Positions 33,855-49,500 of a stretch of 64,000 bases of DNA are shown piece by piece. The position numbers were made by a program, and so were the translations under genes. The notes below the pieces were generated by a model. The model was not told where the DNA came from and did not search any database. It saw only the letters and a list, made by a program, of their open reading frames with translations. Numbering within the stretch: the first letter of the stretch is position 1; the number at the start of each line of letters is the position of its first letter. Origin of the DNA: Paramyrothecium sp. XJ0827. Taxonomy: Eukaryota; Ascomycota; Sordariomycetes; Hypocreales; Stachybotryaceae. The stretch spans positions 248,001 to 312,000 of the forward strand of contig JAJFPB010000010.1 in assembly GCA_020881915.1 (NCBI GenBank). The letters run 5' to 3'.

Positions 33855-36800
33855 TGTTATAACCTGACCCAAGGTTATAACTAAGCCATAGAATATTATA
33901 TAATATAATATATAAATACTATATTAGCCTTAGGCTACTGGCCTTAGAATAGGCTAGTTTCTATACTACTAGTATAATCTATAGATTAGCCCCTAATATA
34001 CTAGCCTAAGCTAAATACTAGTATAAAAGAAAGGCTAGAAGTAAGAGACTAGAAATAAAAGAATATAAATAAAAAAATATTTAATAAGAATAGAGATTTA
34101 TATAAAAGAAGATTTCTATAAATAAGATTAGAAATATAGAAGTATTACTAGAAGAGATTACTTTTTATAATATTTCTAGGAATATTATATATTATAATCT
34201 AAGAAGTACTTTTTTATATACTTTAAAAAAAAGAACTATATATATAAATAGGAGATTCTTATAATAACCTGACCTAAGGTTATAACTAAGCTATAGAATA
34301 TTATATAATATAATATATAAATACTATACTAGCTTTAGGCTACTAGCCTTAGGCTACTAGCCTTAAGAAATAAACTAGCCCTTATACTACTAGTATAATC
34401 TATAGGCTAGCCCTAATATATTAGCCTAAATTAAATACTAATATAAAAGAAGAGCTAAAAGTAAGAGATTAGAAATAAAAGAATAAAAATAGGAAAAATA
34501 TTTAATAAGAATAGGAACCTATATAGAAGAAGATTCCTATAAATAAAGCTAGAAGTATAGAAGTACTACTAGAAGGGATTACCTTCTATAATACTTCTAG
34601 AAATATTATATATTATAATCTAAAAAATACCCTCCTATATACTTTAAGGAAAGAGAACTATATATATAAATAGAAGATTTTATATATTATATTTAGATTA
34701 GAATTTATTAATTATTAATAATATATAATCTCTAAGATATTCTTTAATTAACTTCTAAAGAAGAAGTCTTATAAATTAGTAACTAGTAATTTATTACTTT
34801 AAGAGGGAATCTTATTTCTTATATTAAATAATAAATTATAAAATTACTTACTTTATACTTAGATCTAGATCTAATTATTATATATTAATAGCTCTTATTT
34901 TAAGATATATTATTTTCTTAAAGTAATACTTATAATAGTAGAAGAAAGTTCTAAGTTCTCTATATTTACTACTAAAGGTAAGAGTAAAATTAAAGAAATA
35001 TTATTTAAGACCCTCTCTAGAAATAATATTAAAATAAGAGACCTAAATAAGAAATCTAATAATAATTCTAATAATAAAAAGAATTAAAAGATTAAAATAC
35101 TTAAGTAATAGATCTAGATCCTTATAGCTAAAATTAATTAAATCTAAGTTAATATAACTATAGTATTAATTAGATCTTATAAGATTAATTACCTTAAAAA
35201 TACTATTACCTAACTTAAGTAGTAATTATAGGAGACTACTATCTTAATTTCTATATAGCCTAGAGTACTAAGACCTAGTTCTAAAGACTTCTAGATATAT
35301 AGAATATTAGGGAATATAAGAAGGAACTAGATATAGTTATTAAGCTATATAAATCTAAATCCTTTAATAGAAGCCCTTATAAGTTCTAAGGATTTCTTAT
35401 AGTACTTAGAGCCTACTTTTTATACTTCTTTAATATCTTTATTATAAATAAAAAATAAGTTAAGTTTATAACTTAAAGCTTAAAAAATAATATTTTTATT
35501 TAATTTAAATTTATACTTTATAATTATATTACTAAATCTATAATTAAATATAAAGAAGATATAAAGAAAATCTTTTATAACTTTAATAAGTTTAAAGAAT
35601 ATATTAAAAAGACCTTTAGTATTATAAATAAGATCTAAGAAATAAAATAAGATCTTAATAAAATAATCTAAACTAAGTTATATACTAGCTTTATAGTATA
35701 GTTCTAATAAATTATTTCTAAGCTAGAATAAATTAAAGAAATTTATAAAAAGACCTTCTATAATAAATATAAGAAAGAAATTAAGAATAAACTTATTAAG
35801 ATTAAATAATTTAAATACTTACTAGAAGAATATATATATAAAGTAATTAAAATTAATAAATATAACTTTAAATATAAAAGGAAGAAAAGATAATATAAAA
35901 ATACTTTATATATTAAGTATAATATAAATAACTTAAAGTAATAAAAATAAGTAAATATCTCCTATAGGACTAAGTCTAGCCCTATAAAGCTAGAAGTAAT
36001 TTAAAAAGTAGATATTACTTACTATAATTATAGTAAAAAAGAATATTTTATTTAAAAATATTAATAATTTAAATAAAATTAATTCTAAAAAAAGGAAGGT
36101 TTACTTTAGTTATTAAAGATAAGTAATAGCTAGGTAAGATTACTATAACTTATATTATTAAAATAATATAATATACTAAGACTATATTACTATAACTAGA
36201 TTAGAACTATAGATATAGAATATATTTATAGGACTACTAATATATAAGAAACCCCAAGGAAGTAGCTAGGGAGATAATAGAAGGTAGCTATATATAGAAA
36301 ATCCTAGATACCTAATTATAGGAATAAATATTAAGCTCTAAAAACTCTAATACTATTATTAATAAAATATTAAGTAAGGATAGTAACTTATTTTTAGAAG
36401 ACTTAAATAAAGGGTAAGAATATTTAGATAATAATCCTAAAGAAAGAATAATAAATTATATAATATAGGAAGTAGGGAAATTATAATAGGACCCCTATAT
36501 AAATAAAAATATCTTTATTTATATAATTATTATAGAAGAAGCCCTACTAAACTCTATATATAATAACTACTAAGAATCTAAAAAAAGAATAATCTATATA
36601 TAAATATTAATTATCTATAATACTATAGTATTATATAGATTTTATACTTATAGTACCTATATATAATATATCTTAATAAGAAAATAAAAAATAAAACCTT
36701 CCTAATAAGAGTAAGAAAATAAAATATTATTTTACTATATAATATAAAAGACCTCTAGTACTAAATTAAGAAAGTAATATATAAATAATATAAGGTTATA

Positions 36801-39800
36801 GTTCTATAGAGAGATCTATATTAATTATAGGAATACTAGAATAAATAAGATATAAGAGATTATTTTATAATCTACTATAAATAATATATTACTAAGAAAC
36901 TTTAGTACTACTAAAATCTATAGAAAACTAAATAATAGTAGCTAAATAAAAATAGATTAGTAAATAAGATAGAGAAAGCTAAGTTATATTAAATAAGAAG
37001 CTACTAGAAATACTTTATAAAATACCTTTATTATAAAGAAGAAAGGAAAATAAGATTCTATAGATTTTTAAATCTCTATAATAGTACTACTTTAATAAAA
37101 TATAAAGAAGAATACTAAAAATATTATATACCTAAGGGAATATACTTTAAATACCTAGTAATAACTAGTAATATAAAAAAGATTAATAGAAGAAATAATT
37201 AATTACTAGTAGTTATAGATTAACTAGAGTACCTAGTATAAACTTAATTTTTAAAAAGAAAACTAAATAGAAGGATCTCTAGTTACTATACTAAATAATA
37301 TAATAGGTATTATATATTAAATAACTTCTACTATAAATATTTTATTACTATAATCTAAATACTAAATCTTTAAAATAAAGTAAAATAGAAATCCCTATAA
37401 AATATTAATAATATCTCTATTAGAATAAATTAGGTAAAAAATAAAGATACTTATTTATAAAAGAGCTATAAGTAAAGTATAATAATTAAATAGCTCTTAA
37501 TATAATTTAAAACTATAATAAAATAGTATATAAAACTATTATAATTAAGGTAATAATTAATAAATATAAAACTATTATAAAATTAGATTCTAAAGTAACT
37601 TAAAGTTTTATTAATTTTAGATTAATAAATTAATTTTAATTACTATAGAGAAGAAAAAGTAAAAGAAATTATATTATAAAGTTAGCTAAAGAGGTACTAC
37701 TTATATATAATAATAGATTTATTAATAAGGAAATATATTCTTTAATACTCTATAATTATAATATAACTTTTAAAATAGTCTTTAATATTATATTACTAGG
37801 TAATAAATCTATTTTTCTTAGAAAATTATAGTTTAAATTTAAAAATTTATAAATTAATTAAATTACTAGTTAAATATATAAGTTAGGACTTATATTAGAA
37901 TAGGAACCTAAAGATTAGAAGAAAAGAAAAAAAGTAAATATTTACTATAAATTACTATTTAAGTAAGGTAAATAATATAAAACTAGAAGAGATTATATAG
38001 TAAAAGCTATAATAATTAAGAAAGAATTACTATAATTTAGTTTATAATATAAATAAAGCTAAGCTAATATAAACTAAGGAACTTTATATCTTAAGAAGCT
38101 ATAATAAGTACTAAAATAAATAGTAGAAGATCTATTTAGTTAGTAAAAAGAAAATCCTAAAATAAAAAAAGAAGAACTTAAAGAAAGAATAAAGAATATT
38201 CTAGAAATATATTATATTTATAAAAAGCTATTCTAAAAGGAATTTAAATTAGAACTACTAAAATATATTTAATAGGACTATAAAAGTTACTTTATTAATA
38301 AGAAAAAAACCTACTTTCTACTAATCTATAATCTTAATACCTAAGAACTATAGATATTAAAAGAATATATTAAGGAAAACCTTAGAAAAGGATATATTTA
38401 GTAATTAATTTTATTAGTAAAGTACCTAATTATATTTATATTAAAAAAGAATAAGAAATTTTAATTAGTAATAAATTACTAATAACTTAATAAAATTATT
38501 ATAAAAGACTATATTTTATTACTACTTATTATAGAAATATATAATTAATTATATAGTAAAATAATCTTTATTATACTTAATCTAAAAGAAGTATATAATT
38601 TAATTTAAGTTAAGAAAGAAGAAGAATAAAAAATAGTATTTTATATTAAATTTAGCTTATTTAAATATCTAGTTATATCTTTTAAATTAATTAATATATT
38701 AATAATATTTTAAAGAATAATTAATTATATTTTAAGGAAATATATAAATAACTTTATAGTTATATACCTTAATAATATTCTTATTTTCTTAGATAATAAG
38801 AAATAATATAAAAAATATATTTATAAGGTACTTAAAGCACTCTAAGATACTAACTTACTAATTAAACTAAAAAAAGTAATTTCTATATCTAAGAAGTAAA
38901 CTACCTTAAATATATTATTTAATTTAATAAGATCTAAATAAAAAAAGAAAAAATTATAGTAGTATATAAATAGGAATCTCTAAAAAATATAAAAGATATA
39001 TAGAGCTTTCTTAGATTTATTAATTACTACTAATAATTTATTAAGAACTTTAGTAAAATTATAGTACTATTAACTAACTTTATAAAAAAGAAATAAGAAT
39101 TTAATTAGAATTAAAATAAGGGAACCTAATAAATATTTAAAGAAATTAAGAAGTTTATTATTAAAGAATTAGTTCTTATTATATTTAATTCTAATAAGGT
39201 AATTAAACTAGAAACTAATATATTAGATTTTATACTTAGTACTACTATTAGATAATAAAATAAAAATAGAATACTAAAATCTATAGTATTTTAATTAAAG
39301 AAGCTTAGTAAATTACTACTTTAATACCTTATTTATAATAAAGAATTTATAATAATAATTAAAGCTATTAAGGAATTTTAATACTATATTATAGGAAATA
39401 ACTATAGAATTAAGATCTATATAAACTATAAGAATATTTCTTATTTTATTATAATTTAAATCTTAATAATCTAATAAATATATTACTATAAAATATTATT
39501 AGAATTTAATATAAAAATTATTTATAGAAAAGGATTAGAAAATAGAAGAGCTAATACCCTAAGTTAATAAAGTAATTATAAATAAGAAATACTAAAAGCT
39601 ATAGGCTAAATATTTATAATAAATAAAGAGACTAATAACTATAAGTTATATAAACTTAAAAAATTAGAAATAATAATAAAATCTAATTTAGAATTTAAAT
39701 ATAAGATTATAGAATATAATAAATTAGTATAAAAATATAAAGTACCCTCTAGAGAATATATTTACTTAGAAGATCTATAGCTAGATTATAATATCTATAA

Positions 39801-42586
39801 TAAGAAAATCTAGGTATTACCTAGAGAATACTTAAAAGAAGTTATTTATATATACTATAAGTACTTTTTAATAAGATACTCTAGTATTTAGAAAATATAT
39901 TAGATAATTTATTAAATATATAATATCTCTAGATTAAGGGACTATATTATAAAATATATTAAGAAATATATAATATACTAAAAAATAAAGATATTATAAT
40001 ATAAACTATATAGATTTCTAAAACCTCTACTAGTACTAATTTAACTATAGAAATTAATTTTATAGGACTTTATTATAAAGTTACTATAATCTAAGAAACT
40101 AAGATTAAAAGATAGCTTTAATAATATTTTTATTATTATTAATAAATTTATAAAGTTTATATACTTTATAACCTATAATAAAGTAATTAGTACTAAAATA
40201 ATAATATATTACTTTATTAAATATATTATCTTATAATATAGATTACTAAAAGAAATTATCTCTAATAAAGGTACTATATTTATATTAAAATTCTAGTAGG
40301 AATTAATAATATAACTTAGAATTAATAATAAGCTAAGTATTACTTATTACCTATAAATAAATAAATAAATAAAATATTTAAATTAAATTATTAAAATATA
40401 TTTATATTATTATATTAACTATAAATAAAATAACTAGACTAAATTATTACTAATTATATAGATTATATATAATAAATAGAAATTAGAAACTACTTAATAA
40501 TTACCTTACTTTATAAACTATAAATTTAAATCTATATTTAAATAAGAAATCTAAACTAAAATAGCTAATAAGAAAGCTATAATTAAAGTATAAAATATAA
40601 AAGTATTATATAATATACTTAAAAAAGAAATCTTATTTATTAAAAATAAAATAACTAAATTTTATAACTAAAAAAGATTAAATAGATTAACTTTAAAGGA
40701 AAGAAATATAATTTACTTACTTAAAAAAAATATAAAAATAATATAATTAAGTAATAAACTAGACTTTAAAAAATTAGAACTATTTCTAATTATTAGGAAT
40801 ATTTCTAATATTATATATAAATTATATTTACCTAATATAATAAAAATTTACCTAATATTCTATATTATACTTTTAGAACTAACTAAAGGTAATAACTTTA
40901 TAAAAGATAGTATTAAAGTCTTATTAGAAGAACTAAAATATAAAATTAAAAAAATATTAATATAATAAATTAAAGAAAATAAAAAATAATATATTTTATA
41001 AAATAGAAAAACTATAATAATAGTAAAAATACTTAGGAATCCCTAGAATATTTAGAAAATACTAAATAAAAGATTACCTAGTTCTAGATATAGGCTTAAA
41101 TAGGGAATTAAAGTTAAAACTAGCTATATTTTAATTAATAATACTAAAACCCCCCACTAGCTAAACTAACTTAATTAACTACTAAATATTTATAGAAGAA
41201 GCCTTAGTATTAGCCTTAGCTACCCTATAATTAAATAGCTTAGTACCCTTTACTTTAATCTTAGTATATACTATATAAATCTAATTTAATTTTATAATTA
41301 CCTTAGTAATTAATATTATTACTTCCTTCTTCTAGTAAAATAAACTCTTATATTAATTAAAAAAATAATTTACTAGAACTAAGGAAGTTAAAAATTATAT
41401 AAATATAAGTAAAAAGAAATAGAAAATAAATAATAAGGAGTAATAAGAACCTTATTATAAGAATAACTATAACTAATATATTTACTATAATAAATCTTCT
41501 TATAAGGAAATTTATACTTATACTTATATTTAAAATAATAAGAATATAGTATATTAGTAGGCTCTCTAAAGATAGTAGTAAAATAAAATAATAGCTTATA
41601 CTTAAGAGTTTTCTAGGATTTAGATTTTTTAATATAATTTAATATAATATTAATATACTATTAGGAAAATAAAGAAAAGAAGAAGAGACTTATATATATA
41701 ATAGGAACTAATAACCTTAAGTATATTTAATACTAGGCTATAAGACTTAGCCTTAGAAAGAGAAGTATTATATTATAACCTAATCTAAGGTTATAATTAA
41801 GCTATAAAATATTATATAATATAATATATAAATACTATATTAGCCTTAGATTACTAGCCTTAGAAAATAAACTAGCCTCTATACTACTAATATAATCTAT
41901 AGGCCAGCTCTAATATACTAGCCTAAATTAGATACTAATATAAAAAAAGAACTAGAAGTAAGAGATTAGAAATAAAAAAATAAAAATAGAAAAAATATTT
42001 AATAAAAATAGGGACTTATATAGAAAAAGATTTCTATAAATAAAGCTAGAAGTATAAAAGTATTACTAGAAGAGATTACCTTCTATAATACTTCTAGGAG
42101 TATTATATATTATAATCTAAGAAGTACTCTCTTATATACTCTAGGAAAAGAGAACTATATATATAAATAGGAGGTTCTATATATTATATCTAGATTAGAA
42201 CCTACTAGTTATTAATAATATATAGTCCCTAAGATATTCTTTAACTAGCTTCTAGAGAAGAAGTCTTATAAACTAGTAATTAATAATCTATTACTTTAAG
42301 AGAGAATCCTATTTCCTATATTAAATAATAAACTACAAAACTACCTACCCTATACTTAGGTCTAGGCCCGGTTATTATAATTCTATATATTATATTTAAA
42401 TTAGAATCTACTAGCTATTAATAATATATAGTTTATAAGATATTCTTTAATTAGTTTTTAAAGAAGAAGTCTTATAAATTAGTAATAAGTAATCTATTAC
42501 TTTAAGAAAGAATCCTATTTCTTATATTAAAATAATAAACTATAAAACTACTTATCCTATACTTAGGTCTAGGCCTGGTTATTATA
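33855..42586 (+). repeat. family-1 LTR, split by a nested element (33855-34259 and 42385-42586)
   Basis: The two pieces total 607 bp, the same length as the solo LTR at 58881-59487, and join at the ATTCT target site of the inserted element. It starts TGTTATAACCTGACCC and ends GGTTATTATA. The first bases are less RIPed than the interior. The flanking five bases (TTTCG and CTTAG) do not match, so it may be a solo LTR with an eroded duplication or part of a rearranged element. Confidence 0.78.
34260..42379 (+). mobile_element. family-1 Ty3/gypsy LTR retrotransposon, RIP-saturated
   Basis: The element is 8120 bp long with LTRs at 34260-34882 (623 bp, longer through a 16-bp internal repeat of the TAGGCTACTAGCCT type) and 41771-42379 (609 bp). 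The duplication ATTCT flanks it (34255-34259 and 42380-42384). Plus orientation is shown by YLNNILIF at 38753-38800 (RIPed YLDDILIF reverse-transcriptase motif) and by the integrase C-terminal segment near 40790-40920, which parallels the better preserved copy at 60980-61240. A purine tract AGAAAGAGAAG precedes the 3' LTR. All frames are broken by stops. The internal start TATTAATAGCTCTTATTTTA, the presumed primer-binding side, is shared with the family-2 element. Confidence 0.85.
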
Positions 42587-43526
42587 CTTAGATTAGTAGA
42601 GAATAGGCTAGTAGTAGGAAAGCTAAGTAAAGATCTTTTTGCCTTAAAGTAGCTAGAGCTTTTAAGGCTTATAATATATTATTTTAAAGTAACTAATCCT
42701 TATAATATTATTTATGCTTTTTTAGGTCTTATACTATATAATAAGTTACCTTAAGAAATCTAATTAGATTATTTATTACCTAAGGCTTAAGTCTACTACT
42801 AGTATATAGTATTCCTTCTAAGGTATACTTATAGTAGTTTAAATACTTTACTAGGAGCTATATAGTCTCCTATAAATATACTATCTTAGGTACTTAACTA
42901 AATATCTTTTTATAAACTAGTAAATAGGAATACTTAATCTAAAGAATCTAAAGACTTTAAGGTATTTAATAATAGTAATAGTCTTATAATATAAGGTATT
43001 CTTATTAGTAAAGTAGTAATAGTACTAAAGTAAAATATACTATATAGAGATAAGATTAATTATAATATAAGATATAAGGATTAAATCCCTCTTTTTAATA
43101 TAGCTCTATAAGATCTAAAAGATAATTACTTAAGAGCACTATTATTATCTAATCTAATATTAATTACTTTAGAGATCTAGAAAAAGAAGATTACTATATA
43201 GGAATTATATAGGGATATTAAGTAATTTTATAATATTCTTATAAGGTATACTAAGCTAGAGGACTATAAAGTAGGGCATATACTAATAAGCTATAACTTA
43301 ATAAAATATATTACTATTATTTCTATATCTAGTACTATAGGGATTGCCTACCTAGATAGTAGAGATATGGCCATACTAAATAGACCCAGATTATCTTTAA
43401 TTAATAACTTAATATATGTAATTTAAGGTATATTAACTCTGTGCCTTTTAAGATATAAAGATAAAAGCTATTAATTTATTTTAGTTAATAGATATTATTA
43501 AAGTTTATATTTAAATAATCTTAATA
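42587..43526. other. unassigned, unevenly RIPed spacer between two retroelements
   Basis: About 940 bases match none of the LTR families here. RIP is patchy: CA, TG and CG survive at about 43320-43450 (for example GAGATATGGCCATA and CTCTGTGCC) while the rest is saturated. It may be an older transposon fragment or former unique sequence caught between repeats. No coding frame is visible. Confidence 0.4.
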
Positions 43527-46500
43527 TATTATAACCCGCACTAATCTTATAACTAAGCTAGAATAAAATAACTATAATCTATTTAAGCTATAATAAATAC
43601 TATATAGAAGAAATAAAGAAATTAATCTATAAATTATAGCTTAAGGTAATATCTACTCTTACTAAAAATATAGTTATATAGAACTAATAAAGTAAAAGAT
43701 TTAGGTATATAATAGAAGAATATATTAAATATAATACTATAGTTATTTTAAGATTTAATAAGAATATAATACTTACTTAGTAAAATAAAGAAATACTTTA
43801 AGAATAGTATTAGTAGAAAAGATTATAATAAGTAAGTACTTATAGTAATTAAAAAGAATTATAGTAATTTAGTTAATATAAATAATTATATAAATAGTAA
43901 GTCTCTTATATATATTTTATTAAATACTTAATAGCTATTAATAATATATAGTTTCTAAGATAATCTTTATTATATTATTTTTTTATAAATTAGTAATAAT
44001 TTCTTATATACTTTAAATACTTTTCTATTATTTTATTTAAGAATAAATAAATCTCTAATAATTCTTAGTTACTTTATATCTTTAATATAAAGTTACCTTA
44101 GATTATTATATATTAATAGCTCTTATTTTAGATAATATTATTATATTTAAAGTAATATTTATTATAGTAAGTAAATCTACTAAATTAATTAATAAAGAGA
44201 AGGTACTTATTAGGGGCCCTATCTTAAAACTAATAGCTAAGGTAATTCTTAAGAAAATATTATTTAGAGATAATATTATTATAGAAGAAGATCTAATATT
44301 ATAATTTAATTTAAATAATAAAAAGAAGTAAATTATAAAGTTCTATACTAAGTTTTAAGATAATATTAGATTACTTAATAAAAAAATAAAGTAGCTTTAT
44401 AATAATATTATTAATATATATAGTATTATTTAACTTAAGAATATAATTATAGCTCTTAAGAAGGAAATAGTAATTATAGCTCTACTTTATATTAAGGAAT
44501 CTAAGAGAAATAATAAGCTAATTAAATAACTTTAGTAAGTAAATAAAGTAATAAAAAAAGAACAAAAGAACTAAAAAGCTATATTATATATTTATAAATC
44601 TAAGGCTTTTAATAAATTTCTTTAAAAACTTTAAATATTTATTATAGTACTTAAAGCCTTCTTTTTTAAATATTTCTTACTTTTTATAAAGAACTATAAA
44701 TATATTATATTTATAATTTAATTTCTTATAAGTAAAGTATAAATATAATTTAAATTTATTTTATAAGATTATATAAATAATATATTTATTTTTTAATATA
44801 AAGAAATTAAACTTATTTTCTTAGACTTTAAAAAATTTAAAAGGAATCTTTAAAATATCTTTAGAACTACTAATAAAGTTTAAAATATTAAGTAAGTACT
44901 TAATTACCTCTAATAAACTAAGTTATATACTAAACTTATTACTAAGTTCTTTTATATTATAGTTTCCCTATATTAATTAGAAAATATACTTAAGAAAGTA
45001 TTTTATAATTATATAAAGCTTAAAATAAAAAATAAACTTATTAAAATTAAATATAAAAAGAAAAATTTAATTAATTATATAAAGAAAACTATTAAAATTA
45101 ATAACTATAATTAGGAATAGAAATATAAGTATAAGTAAAAAAATAAAGAATAAATAATTAAATGTATTTATATATTTACTAAAAAGAAAAAGAAGTTTAT
45201 TTCTACTTCTTTTAAAATTACTTTTAAATCTATAGAAATTAATATTATTTAAAAAAGTAAAAACTTTATTTATTATAATTATAGAAAAAAGGAATATTAT
45301 ATTTATAATTACTAAAGTAAGCTTTAGGAAAATAAGAAAATATATCTCTAGCTAATTATAGAAAATAAGTAAAATATTAATATTATAAAATAATATACTA
45401 TTAATATTATTAAGAAATAAAAATCTACTAAAAATATCTTTAATTAGTAATAAAAATTAAAAATATATTTAATATTATTAATTTAATTAATTTACTATAT
45501 AATATACTTATAGTTAATAAATCCTTAAATAATAAATTAAAATTTAATATAGATATTACTAAAGATATCTTACTTCTACCTAATTATATATTAATTAAAG
45601 CTAAAACTAAATAATATAATCTACTTTTTAGAAATTAAGAAATATATATTTAAGTAGTAATTATAAAGGTAATTATAAGTCTATAAGAAATAAGGTTTAT
45701 TATTAACTTATAATATAATCTTCTATTTAATCTTAATTATATTAAATATAATAAAATCTTATAGGTATTTTATAGAATATATTAATATTTAATTTACTTT
45801 ATTACTAAAGTAAAATAAAATATATTCCCTATATATATATAAGGTACTAAAATAGAAAACCCCTATATATTTAAGAAAATACGTTATTAGAAGATTAAAA
45901 TATATTACTTTAGGTATTAAATTATAATTCTTAAATTAAGTAAGAAATACTTTAAAGAATATTACTTTAAGGTAGAAAAAACTTATAAAAATAATAAATA
46001 CTAAATATATTACTAAGTAAAAATTAATTAATTTTATAGATTCTAAAGTAAATATAAAAAAGAATATATTTAATTAAAAAATATACTTCTTAATAAAAAT
46101 TATAAGTATATTAAAATAGTAATTTTATTATTTCTTAATAGATTTCTAAGAAAAGAGTATTACTATAGAAGAAAGTACCTTATTTATAATTATAAAAAGA
46201 AAGTACCTATATTTTATAGAACTAAGTCTAGCTCTATAGAAATTAGTTATATAGAAAATAATCTATATTACTACTATAACCATTAAAAATATAAAATAAA
46301 AAGAATATATTTTTATAAAGAAATAGAATCTAAAATAATAAATACTATAAAAGAAGAATATATCTAGAAATATAAGAAATATTACTACTTATATTAAATC
46401 TACTATAAATATATTATTTATATAAAAGAAATAAGTAATAAATTACTTATTAGTATTAAAGAAATTAAATAGAAAATTAATAAGATTTCTATATAAAGTA

Positions 46501-49500
46501 ATTAAATAAAAAATAAAATCTATTACTTATAACTAAATTATAAAGTAATAGAAGAAAGTAATATATTATAGCTATAATCTAAAAAAAGAACTAAATAAAA
46601 TAATAAAAATACTATATTAACTTTATAATTTAGAATATAATATTTAATACTAAAGTAAATATTAGTACTAAAGAAAATTATATTAATTTAGATTTTATAA
46701 ATTAATATTAAATCCTATAAAAAAAGAAAATAAAAAATACTAAATTATAAATATAAAAGATATTTTACTTATTTATAATTAAAAATAAATTAATAAAGAA
46801 ATTACTTTTAGTATAATAATATAGGGAATTACCTATAAAATTACTTTAAATATTATTAATACCTAATCTAATATATTTCTAAGTAAATTATAATTAAAAG
46901 ATTAAAGATTTATTTTTAATTAAAATATTAGCTAAATTATAATAGTAGAATTATAATAGCCTTAAATAAGAAAAAGGAAATAAAGAAAAAAAAAGAAGTA
47001 AATATTTATAATAAAACTCTATTTAAAAAAAAAACCCTTCTAAAATAGAAAAATTATTAAATAAAAGCTAAAGTATTAATTAATAATAAAATATAATTTA
47101 GTATATAATATAAATAAAACTAAGCTATTTCTACCTATAAAAGGAAAGTAATTAATATTATTTATACTTTTATATATAATATTAAGAAATAAATATAAAT
47201 AAAATAAAAGGTAGAAAATAAATTTATAAATATCCTAAAGAAATATTATAAATATATAAAGCTATTTATAAAAAATCTAAAAAGTAGATTCCCTAAATAT
47301 TTAAAATAGAACTATAAAATCTACTTAATTAATAAGAAAAAGACCTATTTTTTACTAATTTATAACCTTAATATTAAAGAACTAAGAATATTAAAAAAAT
47401 ATATTAATAAGAATCTTAAAAAAGAATATATTTAATAATTAATATTACTTATTAAATACCTTATTATATTTATTTTAAAAAAAATAAAAAACTCTACTTA
47501 TATATAAATTATTATTAACTTAATAATATTACTATTAAAAATAAAATATCTTTATTTTTTATTATTAAAATAAGAAATTACTTATATAATAAAATAATCT
47601 TTATTATATTTAATCTTAAAGGTACTTATAATTTAATTAAAATAAAGAAAGGAAATAAATAAAAGATTACCTTTTATATAAAATTTAGATTTTTAAAATC
47701 TTAATAATATTATTTAACTTAATTAATATATTAGTTATATTTTAATATATAATTAATTATATTTTAAGAAAATTTATAAATAATTTTATTATTATTTACT
47801 TAAATAATATACTTATTTTCTTAAAAAATAAAGAATAATATAAAAAGTATATATATAAAGTACTTTAGGTACTATAAAATACTAAATTTCTAATAAAATC
47901 TACTAAAAGTAATTTTTATATATATAAAGTAGATTTTCTTAAATATATTATTTAATTTAATAAGATTTAAATAAAGAAAAATAAAATTATAGTAATTAAA
48001 GTATAAAAGCCCCTTATAAATAATATTAAAGATATTTAGAGTTTCTTAGAATTTATTAATTATTATTAATATTTTATTAAATACTTTAAGAAAATTATTA
48101 AATTACTAATAGATTTAATTAAAAAAGATATATCTTTTAAGTAGATCTTAGAAATTTAATAAGTCTTTAAAGAAATTAAAGAATAAATTATTAATAAATT
48201 TATTTTAATAACTTTTAATCTAAAGAAGTAAATTATTTTAGAAATTAATATTTTTAATTATATTTTTAGTACTACTATTAGATAAATAGAAAATAATAAA
48301 CTTCTATACTTTATTACTTTTTAATTTAAGAAAATTACTAGATCTTTATTTTATTATTTTATTTATAATAAAGAATATATAGTAATTATTAAAGTATTTA
48401 AGAAATTCTAATATTACCTTATAGATATAGAATATAAGATTAAGATCTATATTAATTACTAAAATATTACTTATTTTACTATAATCTAAACCCTAATAAT
48501 AAAGTAAATCTACTATATAGAAATACTTATATCTTTAATTATAAGATTATTTACTAAAAAGAATCTAAAAATAAATATACTAATATATTAAGCTAGAAAA
48601 GTAAATATAAATAAGAAATCCCTAAGGTAATATAGTAATTACTATATCTTAATTTAAAAGGGAATTATAAATAAAAAACTATTAATTTAATTAAAATCTA
48701 TAAAATTAAAATAGAAAATAAATAATATAATAAAATTAGAAAATAAAGTAAGAAATATATTATATATATTATAGAAGTACCTATAGAAGTAAGTATAGAA
48801 TATAATATAGTATTTATATATAATAACTAAATATAGATTCTAGAAAAAATATAAGAAGAAATTTTAATTAAAATCTATAAATATTATATTATTAGATATA
48901 AGGGAATTAAAAAAACTATAGAAGTAGTATATTAAATATATAACTACCTTAAAATAAAGAAAGATATAAAAAGAATTATAAGAAAATATAATTTATAATA
49001 AAATTAAAATCTTAAAATATAAATCTTATAAATATCTTAAATTACTACTAGTACTAATTAGATCTTAGTAATTAATTTTATAAGATTTTATTATTAAGTT
49101 TTTTTAATTAAAGAAATTAAGCTCTAAAAATAGCTATAATAGTATTTTTATTATTTTTAATAAATTTATTAAATAAATTTACTTTATTATCTATAATAAG
49201 ATAATTAATACTAAAGATATAGTATATTACTACTATAAGTATATTATAAATTAATATAATATACTAAAAGAAATTATCTCTAATAAAGAATCTATATTTA
49301 TATTTAAGTTTTAATAAAAATTAATAGTTCTTTTAGATATTAATTATAAATTAAGTACTATATATTATTTATAAATAAATAAATAAATAAAATATATAAA
49401 CTAAATCTTAAAATAATACTTTTATTATTATATTAATTACTAGTAGAAGAATTAAATAAAATAATTATTTATAATATAATATTACTATAATAGTACTAAA

